From Kiritimatiellia bacterium (GTDB taxonomy: Bacteria; Verrucomicrobiota; Kiritimatiellia; RFP12; UBA1067): a DNA stretch of 8,896 nucleotides. Positions within the stretch are counted from its first letter, which is position 1. Every line of letters begins with the position of its first letter. The notes beneath the pieces are model-generated. The model was given only the letters and a program-made list of their open reading frames with translations. It searched no databases and was not told the origin of the DNA. The position numbers and the translations under genes were made by a program. This document shows positions 1 through 6,188 of the stretch, piece after piece. Location of the stretch: positions 1-8,896 of the forward strand of contig CAAGNL010000379.1 of assembly GCA_900771305.1 (NCBI GenBank), read 5' to 3'.

Positions 1-710
1 CCCTCGACGGCTGGCAGATCAACCGAAAGGACATTGTTCACGACTTCGGTCAGACGATCCGGGAAATGGTTGGGGCTCTGCTTGTAGAACGGATAATAAC
101 CACTTTTCAGATACCGTTTGAAGAGAGGAATGATCTTCAGATTCCTGCAGATGCCGGACGCGAGTTTTCGATGCGTCCCCTTGAGCTCCAGATAATCGAC
201 AACCGGGAATTTTCCCTGTCCATCATATTCCAGAAACTCCCGAAACGACATTCCCTTCAAATTGTAGACCGTCTGTCGCCGTGACAAGTCGGCCTGTCCC
301 TTGTCCATCTTCAGAATCGAAGAGCCGCTATAGACGATCTTCATCCCCGGATATGAATCTATGGCCGTCTTGATTAAACGCGACCATTCCGGGCAATGAT
401 GGACTTCATCTATGAACAGATGGGTGTAGCCGTTCTTGTAGAAATAGTCGATGGCCTCAATTGGGCGATGATCGGCGAACCAGACGTTGTCCAAGGAAAA
501 ATAGACCGCCGTGCCGGAAGCGACTCCGAAGGTCTCCTTGATGTGCTGAAGAATCAAAGTCGTCTTACCGGTCCCTTTCGGCCCCTTTATGCACAACAAA
601 TCTTCATTCCAATCGACCTTTTCGTACAAATATCGGTGAAAACCAAGTGAAACGTCTGCCGTCAGCCGGTCAGAAGTTTCAAGGATGATTGAGATGTCAG
701 AGTCTGTCAT
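1..710 (-). CDS. AAA ATPase of the AAA_14/DUF4143 type, C-terminus cut by window edge
   Basis: The reading frame is open from an ATG at 710 to the window edge, giving the first 236 residues. The N-terminal half is a P-loop ATPase: Walker A GPKGTGKTT at residues 43-51, Walker B HLFIDEV at about 97-103, a sensor-like IVYSGSS at 125-131, and the family signature LSRRQTVYNLKGMSFREFL at 142-160. This matches the cytoplasmic AAA_14 ATPases that usually carry a C-terminal DUF4143 domain; that half would lie beyond position 1. The family's cellular role is not settled. Some members are thought to be linked to mobile or defence regions, and here the gene sits next to a decayed restriction locus. The Shine-Dalgarno is weak (GGGTG three bases before ATG). 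The gene is visibly more AT-rich than the dcw genes, which suggests acquisition. It has its own promoter and an inverted repeat in the leader. The ATPase assignment is firm; the function is unknown. Confidence 0.9.
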   Translation of the reverse strand, partial: MTDSDISIILETSDRLTADVSLGFHRYLYEKVDWNEDLLCIKGPKGTGKTTLILQHIKETFGVASGTAVYFSLDNVWFADHRPIEAIDYFYKNGYTHLFIDEVHHCPEWSRLIKTAIDSYPGMKIVYSGSSILKMDKGQADLSRRQTVYNLKGMSFREFLEYDGQGKFPVVDYLELKGTHRKLASGICRNLKIIPLFKRYLKSGYYPFYKQSPNHFPDRLTEVVNNVLSVDLPAVE

Positions 711-731
711 ACGCACCCAACTTCGTTTTAG

Positions 732-764
732 AAAAAACGAACCTTGATCCTTTGTTCGTTTTTT
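732..764. repeat. Perfect 11-bp inverted repeat in the ATPase leader
   Basis: The arms AAAAAACGAAC (732-742) and GTTCGTTTTTT (754-764) are exact reverse complements separated by 11 bases. A further ACGAAC copy lies at 770-775 and a partial CTTCGTTTT copy at 721-729, so the ACGAAC unit recurs in alternating orientation. The repeat lies just downstream of the predicted transcription start and upstream of the ATPase ATG. It could be an operator, an RNA hairpin acting on translation, or a bidirectional terminator, since A and T tracts flank the stem on both sides. Placement between promoter and gene favours a regulatory role. Confidence 0.7.
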
Positions 765-775
765 TTAACACGAAC

Positions 776-805
776 AGTATACACCCAGGCCCATGAAGGC
801 GTCAA
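776..805 (-). promoter_or_regulatory. Sigma70-like promoter for the AAA ATPase gene
   Basis: On the minus strand, TTGACG (800-805) and TATACT (776-781) are separated by 18 bases. Each hexamer matches the consensus at five of six positions. Transcription would start near 769 and run through the inverted repeat into the ATPase start at 710, leaving a leader of about 60 bases. The promoter lies within the tail of the decayed Res reading frame, so it may have arisen or become exposed after that gene broke. The assignment rests on hexamers only. Confidence 0.55.
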
Positions 806-1076
806 CCAGATTGCCGTTTTCATTGATGAGTCCATCATGAAGTGCTCTTCGAGCTCCTTGCAGCACTTGTGGACGCCTTTTCGAATCGCGATGGACGGCA
901 CGACGATCATGTACTTCATCCAACCGTACTTCTTGTACAGCTCGTGAATCGTCTTGATGTACGTGTAGGTCTTGCCGACACCCGTCTCCATCTCCACGGA
1001 AAGATCGACACCGTCCCCTTCGAAGACCGAACAGACGTCCCGCGCGGCATCCTCCTGAAACGGTTGGTGTTTGAAT

Positions 1077-1205
1077 TTAAGTTTCAAAAGTCTCCATGAG
1101 CAAGAGCCATTCGGCAAGAGGAATGACCTCGACCGTTCCGCCTCCCGCAAGCGCGATTGTCTCCGATTCATCCCGCGTGACCACGAACATCCTCTTCAGT
1201 TCATA
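1077..1205 (-). pseudogene. Tail of the gene upstream of the Res remnant, possibly a Mod subunit or other restriction-locus protein
   Basis: The minus-strand frame reads YELKRMFVVTRDESETIALA, then a glycine run and VEVIPLAEWLLLME, ending in TAA at 1077-1079. The stop overlaps the TTG start of the Res remnant by 11 bases, a coupling expected inside an operon. The piece looks like a genuine protein C-terminus: its composition is balanced, and the frame turns Arg/Pro-rich and unlike a real protein above about 1210. I do not recognise the family with certainty. By position it could be the end of the DNA methyltransferase (Mod) or of an accessory protein. A complete small protein starting at the ATG at 1190 (37 residues, AGAGG directly before the start) is a less likely alternative. 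Confidence 0.45.
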
Positions 1206-1289
1206 TCGTGCAGACAGCGGTCTCGACCGACCAGTTCTCGAACAGGGTCTCGGCCTCGGCGGCGAAGAAGAGGCCGATCGCGGACAGGA

Positions 1290-1463
1290 TGCAGACGCCT
1301 CCTCGAGACGACGACGTTCCCCATCTCTCTCATCGCCGCACGCCGTGGCTATCGGGACGCGAATGATCTCAAGAACCAATTTCGCCGGCGATTCGGCAAA
1401 TCCATGCGGGAATGGCGGAAGACCGCACAGTCCCCCAATCCGTCCCCATCACCAGTCGACTAG
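1290..1463 (+). pseudogene. AraC/XylR-type transcription regulator, C-terminal helix-turn-helix remnant
   Basis: The plus-strand frame from about 1290 reads CRRLLETTTFPISLIAARRG, then YRDANDLKNQFRRRFGKSMREWRKT and a short proline/serine tail, ending in TAG at 1461-1463. This is the second helix-turn-helix of AraC-family activators of the XylR type (pattern RLL-x-x-T-x-x-PIS-x-IA-x-x-GY, then LK-x-x-F-x-R-x-FG-x-SMREWR). The ligand-binding domain and the first helix-turn-helix are missing: upstream of about 1290 the frame is arginine-rich without resemblance to the family. About 55 residues remain of a protein that is normally 280-400 residues. It converges on the acyltransferase gene, and the two stop codons overlap within CTAG at 1460-1463, so the original C-terminal end is intact and the loss was from the 5' side. 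It is unlikely to function. Confidence 0.75.
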
Positions 1464-2206
1464 ATGTCCAACGCGACGCCGATCTGTTTCGTCAACGCGA
1501 CGACGGCGGCATGGGTTCCGGACCCTTCCGCCCGAACGACGGAGATCTCATCTCCAGCCTTGAGCGTGTAGACGACGACGCGGTCTCCAACCTGGTACCA
1601 GGGCTGTCCCTTGGCAAGGACGGGGGGACTGCAGGTGATCGACACGGGAAGGACGGGCGCCCCCGCGTGGAGGGCGATCTGGGCGGCGCCACGACGCAGC
1701 GGACACTTCGGTGTCCCTGCAGGCACGCGCGTCCCCTGCGGAAAGACGACCAGGTCCACGCCCTGGCCCAGCAGAGTCCCCGCCTCGTCCATCACGCGCA
1801 AAGGGTCGTCGTTCACGAGGAACATACCCTTCACGATGAGCGAATAGAAGAAGTTGCCCTTCGCGGCCGCCTTGGCGATGGCCGTCGCGTCCGGCAGAAA
1901 GACCATGAGCACGACGATGTCGATGAGCGTGAGGTGGTTCGCGACGATGACACGGCCCCGTGTCGACGCGAGCTTTGCACGGTCCTCCGGCGAGATGTCG
2001 ACGCGGAAAAGTCCCGTCCAGCGTCCGCCCCACACGAAGAGCTTCCAGCTGGCACGGACGAGCCGGCGCATCAGTCTCCGCGCCCCGCACAGGAGAAGAG
2101 GAGGGAACAGCAACCCGCCAATGACCAGCGACCCGATGCCGTACAGCACGAAGAAGCTGCCCCCCAGCAGACTTCGCGGCACGCGTATCCAGAGTCGGCG
2201 GTCCAT
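1460..2206 (-). CDS. PlsC-like acyltransferase of the aryl polyene / envelope lipid type
   Basis: This is a 248-residue acyltransferase of the 1-acyl-glycerol-phosphate acyltransferase superfamily, expected at the inner membrane and moving an acyl group from ACP or CoA to a lipid-like acceptor. A hydrophobic N-terminal anchor spans residues 12-40. The catalytic HX4D motif is present as NHLTLID (H91, D96). The substrate motif usually written FPEGTR reads FPQGTR (155-160), with Glu replaced by Gln. The region RGAAQIALHAGAPVLPVSIT, followed by CSPPVLAKGQPWY, resembles acyltransferases in aryl polyene clusters more than housekeeping PlsC, and the preceding gene is an ApeC-like KS partner. It starts 3 bases after that gene's stop with no clear Shine-Dalgarno, so translational coupling is likely. 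It is the last gene of the operon. The superfamily is certain; the aryl polyene link is inference. Confidence 0.88.
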   Translation of the reverse strand: MDRRLWIRVPRSLLGGSFFVLYGIGSLVIGGLLFPPLLLCGARRLMRRLVRASWKLFVWGGRWTGLFRVDISPEDRAKLASTRGRVIVANHLTLIDIVVLMVFLPDATAIAKAAAKGNFFYSLIVKGMFLVNDDPLRVMDEAGTLLGQGVDLVVFPQGTRVPAGTPKCPLRRGAAQIALHAGAPVLPVSITCSPPVLAKGQPWYQVGDRVVVYTLKAGDEISVVRAEGSGTHAAVVALTKQIGVALDI

Positions 2207-2209
2207 AGA

Positions 2210-2833
2210 CTAGACCGTGCGGGTCAACACGAAGTCGTTCGTCGCAAAGGCCGGGTCGCGGCCCTCGAGGAACGCGGCCAGAGAACTGAAGGTCGCCGGC
2301 GGCATTTCCCGGTGGCGAAACTCGACTGCGACGTCACCGTCTTCGCTCGGCGTCATCCGCAGCGCCACGGAACATCCCACCTGCTCATCCTGGAATTCGC
2401 CCTGATAGAGTTCCGGCGTCGCCTCTTCGGCATAGACGAACACGGCCTCCGTCTGCAGCGCCAGTGCTTCCAGTAAGCCAGCCTCCAGCGAGCGGTCCCG
2501 CGCGGCGATCGCCGTGTAGGGAGCCTTGTTCTTCGTCAACAGGGAGAACGCACCCGGCGCGGCGTTGTGCACAGAGGCGGAGAAGCCCGCCGGGGACATC
2601 TCGCCATCCGCATGGAACTGCTTCATCAGCTTCGCCGTCACGCCGATCTCGCCCCAGCGGGAGGCGAAGACCACGGGAACTGCACATTCCCCCTTCACCT
2701 GCCAGGCGGTCGACAGGGCCGCCCGCTCGACGCCCGTCAGACGTCGGCGCTCCAGCGGAGGGACGAACGAGACATCCGGCTTCGGCGTCGTCTCCGTCGC
2801 CTGCCACAGCGCAAAATCGAGTTTAAAATTCAT
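2210..2833 (-). CDS. Beta-ketoacyl synthase-like N-terminal domain protein (chain-length-factor / ApeC type)
   Basis: This protein of 207 residues matches the truncated ketosynthase-like family (Ketoacyl-synt_2, PF13723) by pattern: FVPPLERRRLTGVERAAL at 23-40, VVFASRWGE at 54-62, FSASVHNAAPGAFSLLT at 84-100, APYTAIAARDRSLEAGLLEA at 104-123. Members have only half of a ketosynthase fold and no catalytic Cys-His-His set; none is seen here. In aryl polyene pathways such a protein (ApeC) pairs with an active ketosynthase (ApeO) as a KS/chain-length-factor complex. No active ketosynthase, ACP or dehydratase is in the window, so its partners must be elsewhere. The ATG at 2833 is chosen because the sequence upstream in this frame is Arg/Ser-rich shadow. 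It overlaps the lipoprotein gene by 11 bases, indicating coupling. Confidence 0.8.
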   Translation of the reverse strand: MNFKLDFALWQATETTPKPDVSFVPPLERRRLTGVERAALSTAWQVKGECAVPVVFASRWGEIGVTAKLMKQFHADGEMSPAGFSASVHNAAPGAFSLLTKNKAPYTAIAARDRSLEAGLLEALALQTEAVFVYAEEATPELYQGEFQDEQVGCSVALRMTPSEDGDVAVEFRHREMPPATFSSLAAFLEGRDPAFATNDFVLTRTV

Positions 2834-3248
2834 CGACGTACTTCTTGATGATCCTGAAATCCGACCGCACGGAGATGTTCGCCCGGTCCTTGACACGTTT
2901 CTTCCGCCTGTCCGTGACGGAGACGGACAGCTCCATGTCGTCGCGGTCACGCCCCATCCCGCCAAAGCCCGCGTCGTTGAACTCCCAGGAGTTGACATCC
3001 GCCTTGATGACGAAATCACACTCCTCCTCTTTCTCCGCGACCACAAAACCCCGAGCCTTCAGGGCCTCCTCGAACGCCCTCTTCACACGCTTCTCGGTCT
3101 TGTCGACGAAAAATGCCGCATCAGACGGGAACTTCTCCGTGAGTTTCGGCATACCATGCTCGATTGAGCCCCACACCCAGGGAAAGTTCTGCGTCTCGCA
3201 TCCCGCGAGAAGCAGCGTCCCCAGCAGCAGTGTGGCAAGCGTCCTCAA
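2823..3248 (-). CDS. Small outer-membrane-type lipoprotein of unknown function
   Basis: The gene encodes 141 residues from a TTG at 3248. I prefer this start because GGAG lies 9 bases upstream and it gives a near-ideal lipoprotein signal peptide, MRTLATLLLGTLLLAGC, with lipobox LAGC and lipidated Cys17. An ATG at 3287 would add 13 residues and overlap murE by 35 bases. With the TTG the gene begins 4 bases after the murE stop. The mature part has a helix-like segment (KTEKRVKRAFEEALKARGF), then alternating strands (FVIKADVNSWEF, DDMELSVSVTDRRKK). The layout 'helix, ARGF, CDFVIKADV' recalls LptE- or YajG-like transport-associated lipoproteins, but I cannot name a family. It may be involved in outer-membrane lipid handling, given the acyltransferase and KS-like genes that follow. 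High content of charged residues; no membrane segment after the signal. Confidence 0.8.
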   Translation of the reverse strand: MRTLATLLLGTLLLAGCETQNFPWVWGSIEHGMPKLTEKFPSDAAFFVDKTEKRVKRAFEEALKARGFVVAEKEEECDFVIKADVNSWEFNDAGFGGMGRDRDDMELSVSVTDRRKKRVKDRANISVRSDFRIIKKYVDEF

Positions 3249-3252
3249 GGTC

Positions 3253-4344
3253 TCATTCTCCGTACGCGGCACAAACCTGACGGTCATCGAACGGCAGGAC
3301 CTGGTCTCCGATTGTCTGCGTCGTCTCGTGTCCCTTGCCGCACACCACGACGACGTCGCCCGCGGCGGCCTCCGCCAGAGCGCGGAAGATGGCTGTGCGC
3401 CGGTCGGGCTCGACGATGAAATCGGTTCCCGCGGGAATGCCCGCGACGATCTGGGCGATGATGGCGTTCGGATCCTCGCTGCGGGGATTGTCGCTCGTCA
3501 CCACGAGCCTGTCCGCGAAACGCGCGGCCGCGGCGCCCATCAGCGGACGCTTCTTCGTGTCGCGGTCGCCACCGGCGCCGAAGACGGCCCAGACCTTCCC
3601 CTTCGCGAACTCCTTCACCGTCGAGAGCACGTTTGCGAGCGCATCGTCCGTATGTGCGTAGTCCACGAACACCTCGGCGGCGCTGCGCGTCTTCACGCGT
3701 TCGAGACGTCCCCAGCGTGGCGTCAGCCCGGGGATCTTCGCGAGGATCGTCGCGCGCGGGATGCCAGACCCCTCGGCCAGGGCAGCGGCCAGCAGCACGT
3801 TCTGCACATTGTAGCGCCCAACCAGCGGACACGTCTCCTGGACGGCCTTCACCAGTTCGGGGTCAGACGCCGTGAACCCGCATTCGATCGTCTTCAGCGG
3901 TAGCGTCCGGCACATCGCCGCCAGACGACGGCCATATTCGCCATCGACGCAGACTGCAGCCGGTGCTCCGGGATTCGCCACGGCGAGACGACGGAAGAGA
4001 TCGGCCTTCGCCTCGAAGTAGGCCTCCATCGTCTTGTGGTAGTCGAGATGGTCCTCCGTGAGGTTCGTAAAGCCGCAGCCGGCGAACACGGTGTCGCCCG
4101 TGCGGTGCTGGTGGATGGCGTGGCTGGAAACCTCCATCACGCAGTTTGCGAGGCCGTTCGCCTCCATCTCCGCGAAGATCTCCTTGAGGACCTTAAGCGG
4201 AGGCGTGGTGTAGCCGGAGGAGAAATGGCGCGTGCCGGTATCCACCTCGACCGTGGTGACGATGCCGCCGCCACCGAGAAATTCGCGCAGAATCCACGTC
4301 GTGGTGGTTTTTCCGTTTGTACCGGTGATGCCGAAGATCTTCAT
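3253..4344 (-). CDS. murE: UDP-N-acetylmuramyl-tripeptide synthetase (MurE) lacking the N-terminal domain
   Basis: MurE adds the third amino acid to UDP-MurNAc-L-Ala-D-Glu in the cytoplasm, using ATP. The central ATP domain is complete: GITGTNGKTTTT at residues 5-16, EVSSHA 71-76, FTNLTEDHLDYH 92-103, and the lysine that is carbamylated in MurE (AKADLF, K113). The C-terminal domain has FVDYAHTDDAL, FGAGGDRD, DNPR (285-288) and GKGHE (336-340). DNPR is the signature of enzymes that add meso-diaminopimelate. The protein has 363 residues against about 490 normally, because translation starts right at the P-loop. The roughly 110-residue domain that binds the UDP part of the substrate is missing, and the DNA upstream is occupied by ftsI, whose stop overlaps the start (ATGA). 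The motif normally TTPDP reads TTPPL. The family call is certain; how it binds UDP-MurNAc-dipeptide is unclear. Confidence 0.95.
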   Translation of the reverse strand: MKIFGITGTNGKTTTTWILREFLGGGGIVTTVEVDTGTRHFSSGYTTPPLKVLKEIFAEMEANGLANCVMEVSSHAIHQHRTGDTVFAGCGFTNLTEDHLDYHKTMEAYFEAKADLFRRLAVANPGAPAAVCVDGEYGRRLAAMCRTLPLKTIECGFTASDPELVKAVQETCPLVGRYNVQNVLLAAALAEGSGIPRATILAKIPGLTPRWGRLERVKTRSAAEVFVDYAHTDDALANVLSTVKEFAKGKVWAVFGAGGDRDTKKRPLMGAAAARFADRLVVTSDNPRSEDPNAIIAQIVAGIPAGTDFIVEPDRRTAIFRALAEAAAGDVVVVCGKGHETTQTIGDQVLPFDDRQVCAAYGE

Positions 4345-6188
4345 CGTAGAGGCTCCTCCTCATCATCCTCCTCGGGAATGTCCTCGGGGATGTCCGGCGG
4401 AACTTCCAAATAGCGCAGCACGACCTGGGCGATGTCCCTGAAGGTCGGCGCCGCGCAGATTCCGCCCTGATGGTTGAAGATCGGAACGCCTTCTGCCTCG
4501 GAGGTCGCCCTGCTGCGGCAGTAGAGCGGCTTCTGGTAGGTGACGAGGATGACGATCTCCGGCTGCGTGGCCGGGACGATGCCGATGAAGGACGCATTGT
4601 AGTTCGTCGAGGAATAGCCACGCCCCTCCTTCATCTGCGCCGTACCGGTCTTTCCCGCCACCGTATAGCCCGGCACCGCCGCACGCTTCGCCGTGCCACC
4701 CTTCTTCGCAACGCCCGTCATCATGTCGCGCACCTTCTGCGCCACGGAGGGGGTGATCGGATGCCCGAGCACCTCGCGATGATGGCGGTAGACCTCCTCG
4801 CCATCGTGATCAACCACTTTCTCGACCAGATAGGGACGCAGGAGCTCACCGTCGTTGCCGATGGCGGCATAGGCCGCGGCCAGCTGCAGTGCCGTCACGG
4901 CGATGCCCTGACCAATCGGCGCACGGGACCATTTGACCTTGTCCCACCGTTGCCAATTGGGGATGATGCCCGTTTCCTCGCCGGGAAGCTTGATTCCGCT
5001 CTTGCGGCCCAGACCGAACTGCGTCATGTAGTCCCAAAGCTTGTGCGGACCCAGATCGTATCCAAGCTTGCCGAAAACGATGTTGGAGGAATGAACGAGC
5101 GCCTCGCGCACGCTCATGTACTCCTCCCATTTGTGGCCCGCGTCACCCGGCAAACGGTAGTAGTCCGGATCATTCTTCGCAGTGCTGATCAGTGAATCGG
5201 GCGTGCAACGGCCCTCGTTCAGCACAGCGCACGCGGTGATCGTCTTCATCACGCTGCCCGGCTCATAGCACTCGGAGATCACCCGGTTGATCTTCGCGTC
5301 GTCCGAATACTTGTTGTAGTTCTCCGGATCATAGTCCGGCAGGGAGGCCATCGCGAGGACGGCACCCGTCTTCACCTGGAGAACCACGGCCCACGCACGT
5401 TCCGCGCGGTGCCTCTTGATGCCGGCCGCAAGAGCCTTCTCCACTTCATACTGGACGTTGGGATCGATCGTAATGTACACGTCGCAGCCGGGACTGGCAT
5501 CGACATCAAGCTCGCGTCGACCACGAACCTCGCCCCCCACTGCAGTCCTCTTGCCGTGGATCTGCCCCGGGGTCCCCTTCAACAGGCGTTCATACCGAAG
5601 CTCGAGACCCGCTCCTCCAACGGAATTCATCGGATCCTTGCTCACGAAGCCCAGCACGTGCGAAAGTCGGTGTCCCTGCGGATAGACACGAACCTGCTTT
5701 TCCTCGATCTTGATCTCGTGGAGGTGGTTCGTCGAGGCGGCAATGACATCGTGAACACCCTGGTCGGCGCTTCGGGCCAGAAGCTGGTAGCGGTTGCCGA
5801 GGCGGGCATAGGCATCCATCACCTTCGACAGCGGGATGCCGAGGTTGTCCGACACCATCTTCATCTTCTCCATTCGCCTGATCGCGGAAATCGGACGCTT
5901 GGGGTTGATCGGGTCTTTCGTTGCCTCAACCGGATCCAAGTGATATTCCCACACGGAGGTCGTCTTCGCAAGCGTGACGCCGCTTGACGAAATGATGGAT
6001 CCCCTCTGTCCCTGGATGACCCGTTCAAAGTCATATTTGGGCGCCGTCGGCTTCGACGTGACCAAATCGCAGTGAAGGTAGACCAAACGAACGGCGAGGC
6101 CGACCACCCACACTCCCAGGCAGGCGATCGGCAATGCGAAACGGATGATTTCGTTCCGGCCGGCCGGCGTCACTCGCCACCTCCTCAC
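4341..6188 (-). CDS. ftsI: Penicillin-binding protein, septal transpeptidase FtsI (PBP3 class B)
   Basis: This bitopic inner-membrane protein of 615 residues cross-links septal peptidoglycan in the periplasm. A single membrane segment lies at about residues 15-38, followed by the RGSI motif (62-65) of the PBP dimerisation domain and a transpeptidase domain from about 235. All three catalytic motifs are intact: SVMK with nucleophile Ser312 (EPGSVMK), SSN at 367-369, and KTGTAQ at 513-518. The C-terminus is strongly acidic (EDIPEEDDEEEPLR), an unusual tail that may contact the basic end of FtsL or other division proteins. The start is GTG at 6188, overlapping the ftsL stop as GTGA, so translation is probably coupled. 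The length and position after ftsL and before murE fit the standard dcw order. It could be called Spo VD-type in other phyla, but FtsI is the better name here. Confidence 0.95.
   Translation of the reverse strand: MRRWRVTPAGRNEIIRFALPIACLGVWVVGLAVRLVYLHCDLVTSKPTAPKYDFERVIQGQRGSIISSSGVTLAKTTSVWEYHLDPVEATKDPINPKRPISAIRRMEKMKMVSDNLGIPLSKVMDAYARLGNRYQLLARSADQGVHDVIAASTNHLHEIKIEEKQVRVYPQGHRLSHVLGFVSKDPMNSVGGAGLELRYERLLKGTPGQIHGKRTAVGGEVRGRRELDVDASPGCDVYITIDPNVQYEVEKALAAGIKRHRAERAWAVVLQVKTGAVLAMASLPDYDPENYNKYSDDAKINRVISECYEPGSVMKTITACAVLNEGRCTPDSLISTAKNDPDYYRLPGDAGHKWEEYMSVREALVHSSNIVFGKLGYDLGPHKLWDYMTQFGLGRKSGIKLPGEETGIIPNWQRWDKVKWSRAPIGQGIAVTALQLAAAYAAIGNDGELLRPYLVEKVVDHDGEEVYRHHREVLGHPITPSVAQKVRDMMTGVAKKGGTAKRAAVPGYTVAGKTGTAQMKEGRGYSSTNYNASFIGIVPATQPEIVILVTYQKPLYCRSRATSEAEGVPIFNHQGGICAAPTFRDIAQVVLRYLEVPPDIPEDIPEEDDEEEPLR

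Larger units (their letters stand above)
728..1087 (-). pseudogene. Type III restriction enzyme Res subunit, N-terminal remnant with internal deletion
   Basis: Res is the helicase/nuclease subunit of type III restriction-modification systems. From a TTG at 1087 the protein reads MKLKFKHQPFQEDAA, the usual N-terminus of Res. Soon after comes the helicase motif I region, METGVGKTYTYIKTIHELYKKYG, then IVVPSIAIRKGV, also typical of Res. Intact Res proteins carry an additional stretch of roughly 60-70 residues between the N-terminal segment and motif I; here VFEG joins almost directly to DLSVEMETG. After EEHFMMD at about 840 the similarity stops, and the frame ends at 728 after only about 119 codons, against many hundreds in a full Res. 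All nuclease and later helicase motifs are gone. It overlaps the upstream gene tail by 11 bases, as in a mod-res operon. It is inactive beyond reasonable doubt; the family call is from recognisable motifs, not a search. Confidence 0.8.

Noticed and set aside
732..766. Inverted repeat as a simple terminator
   Set aside because: A T-run follows the stem on both strands, so termination is possible, but the repeat lies between a good promoter and the start of the gene it serves, so a regulatory reading is preferred.
1412..2476. Long plus-strand open frame of 354 codons
   Set aside because: It lies opposite the acyltransferase and the KS-like gene, has an Arg/His/Asp-rich composition with no recognisable motif, and is explained as an antisense shadow of GC-rich coding DNA.
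2834..3046. Upstream extension of the KS-like gene
   Set aside because: The added 71 residues are Arg/Ser-rich shadow of the lipoprotein gene; the family begins near the ATG at 2833.
2845..3903. Plus-strand open frame of 352 codons
   Set aside because: It is antisense to the lipoprotein and murE, which have firm motif support; no domain is seen in it.
4470..5195. Plus-strand open frame of 241 codons opposite ftsI
   Set aside because: It is antisense to the transpeptidase domain that carries all three catalytic motifs; the sequence is Arg/His-rich without features.
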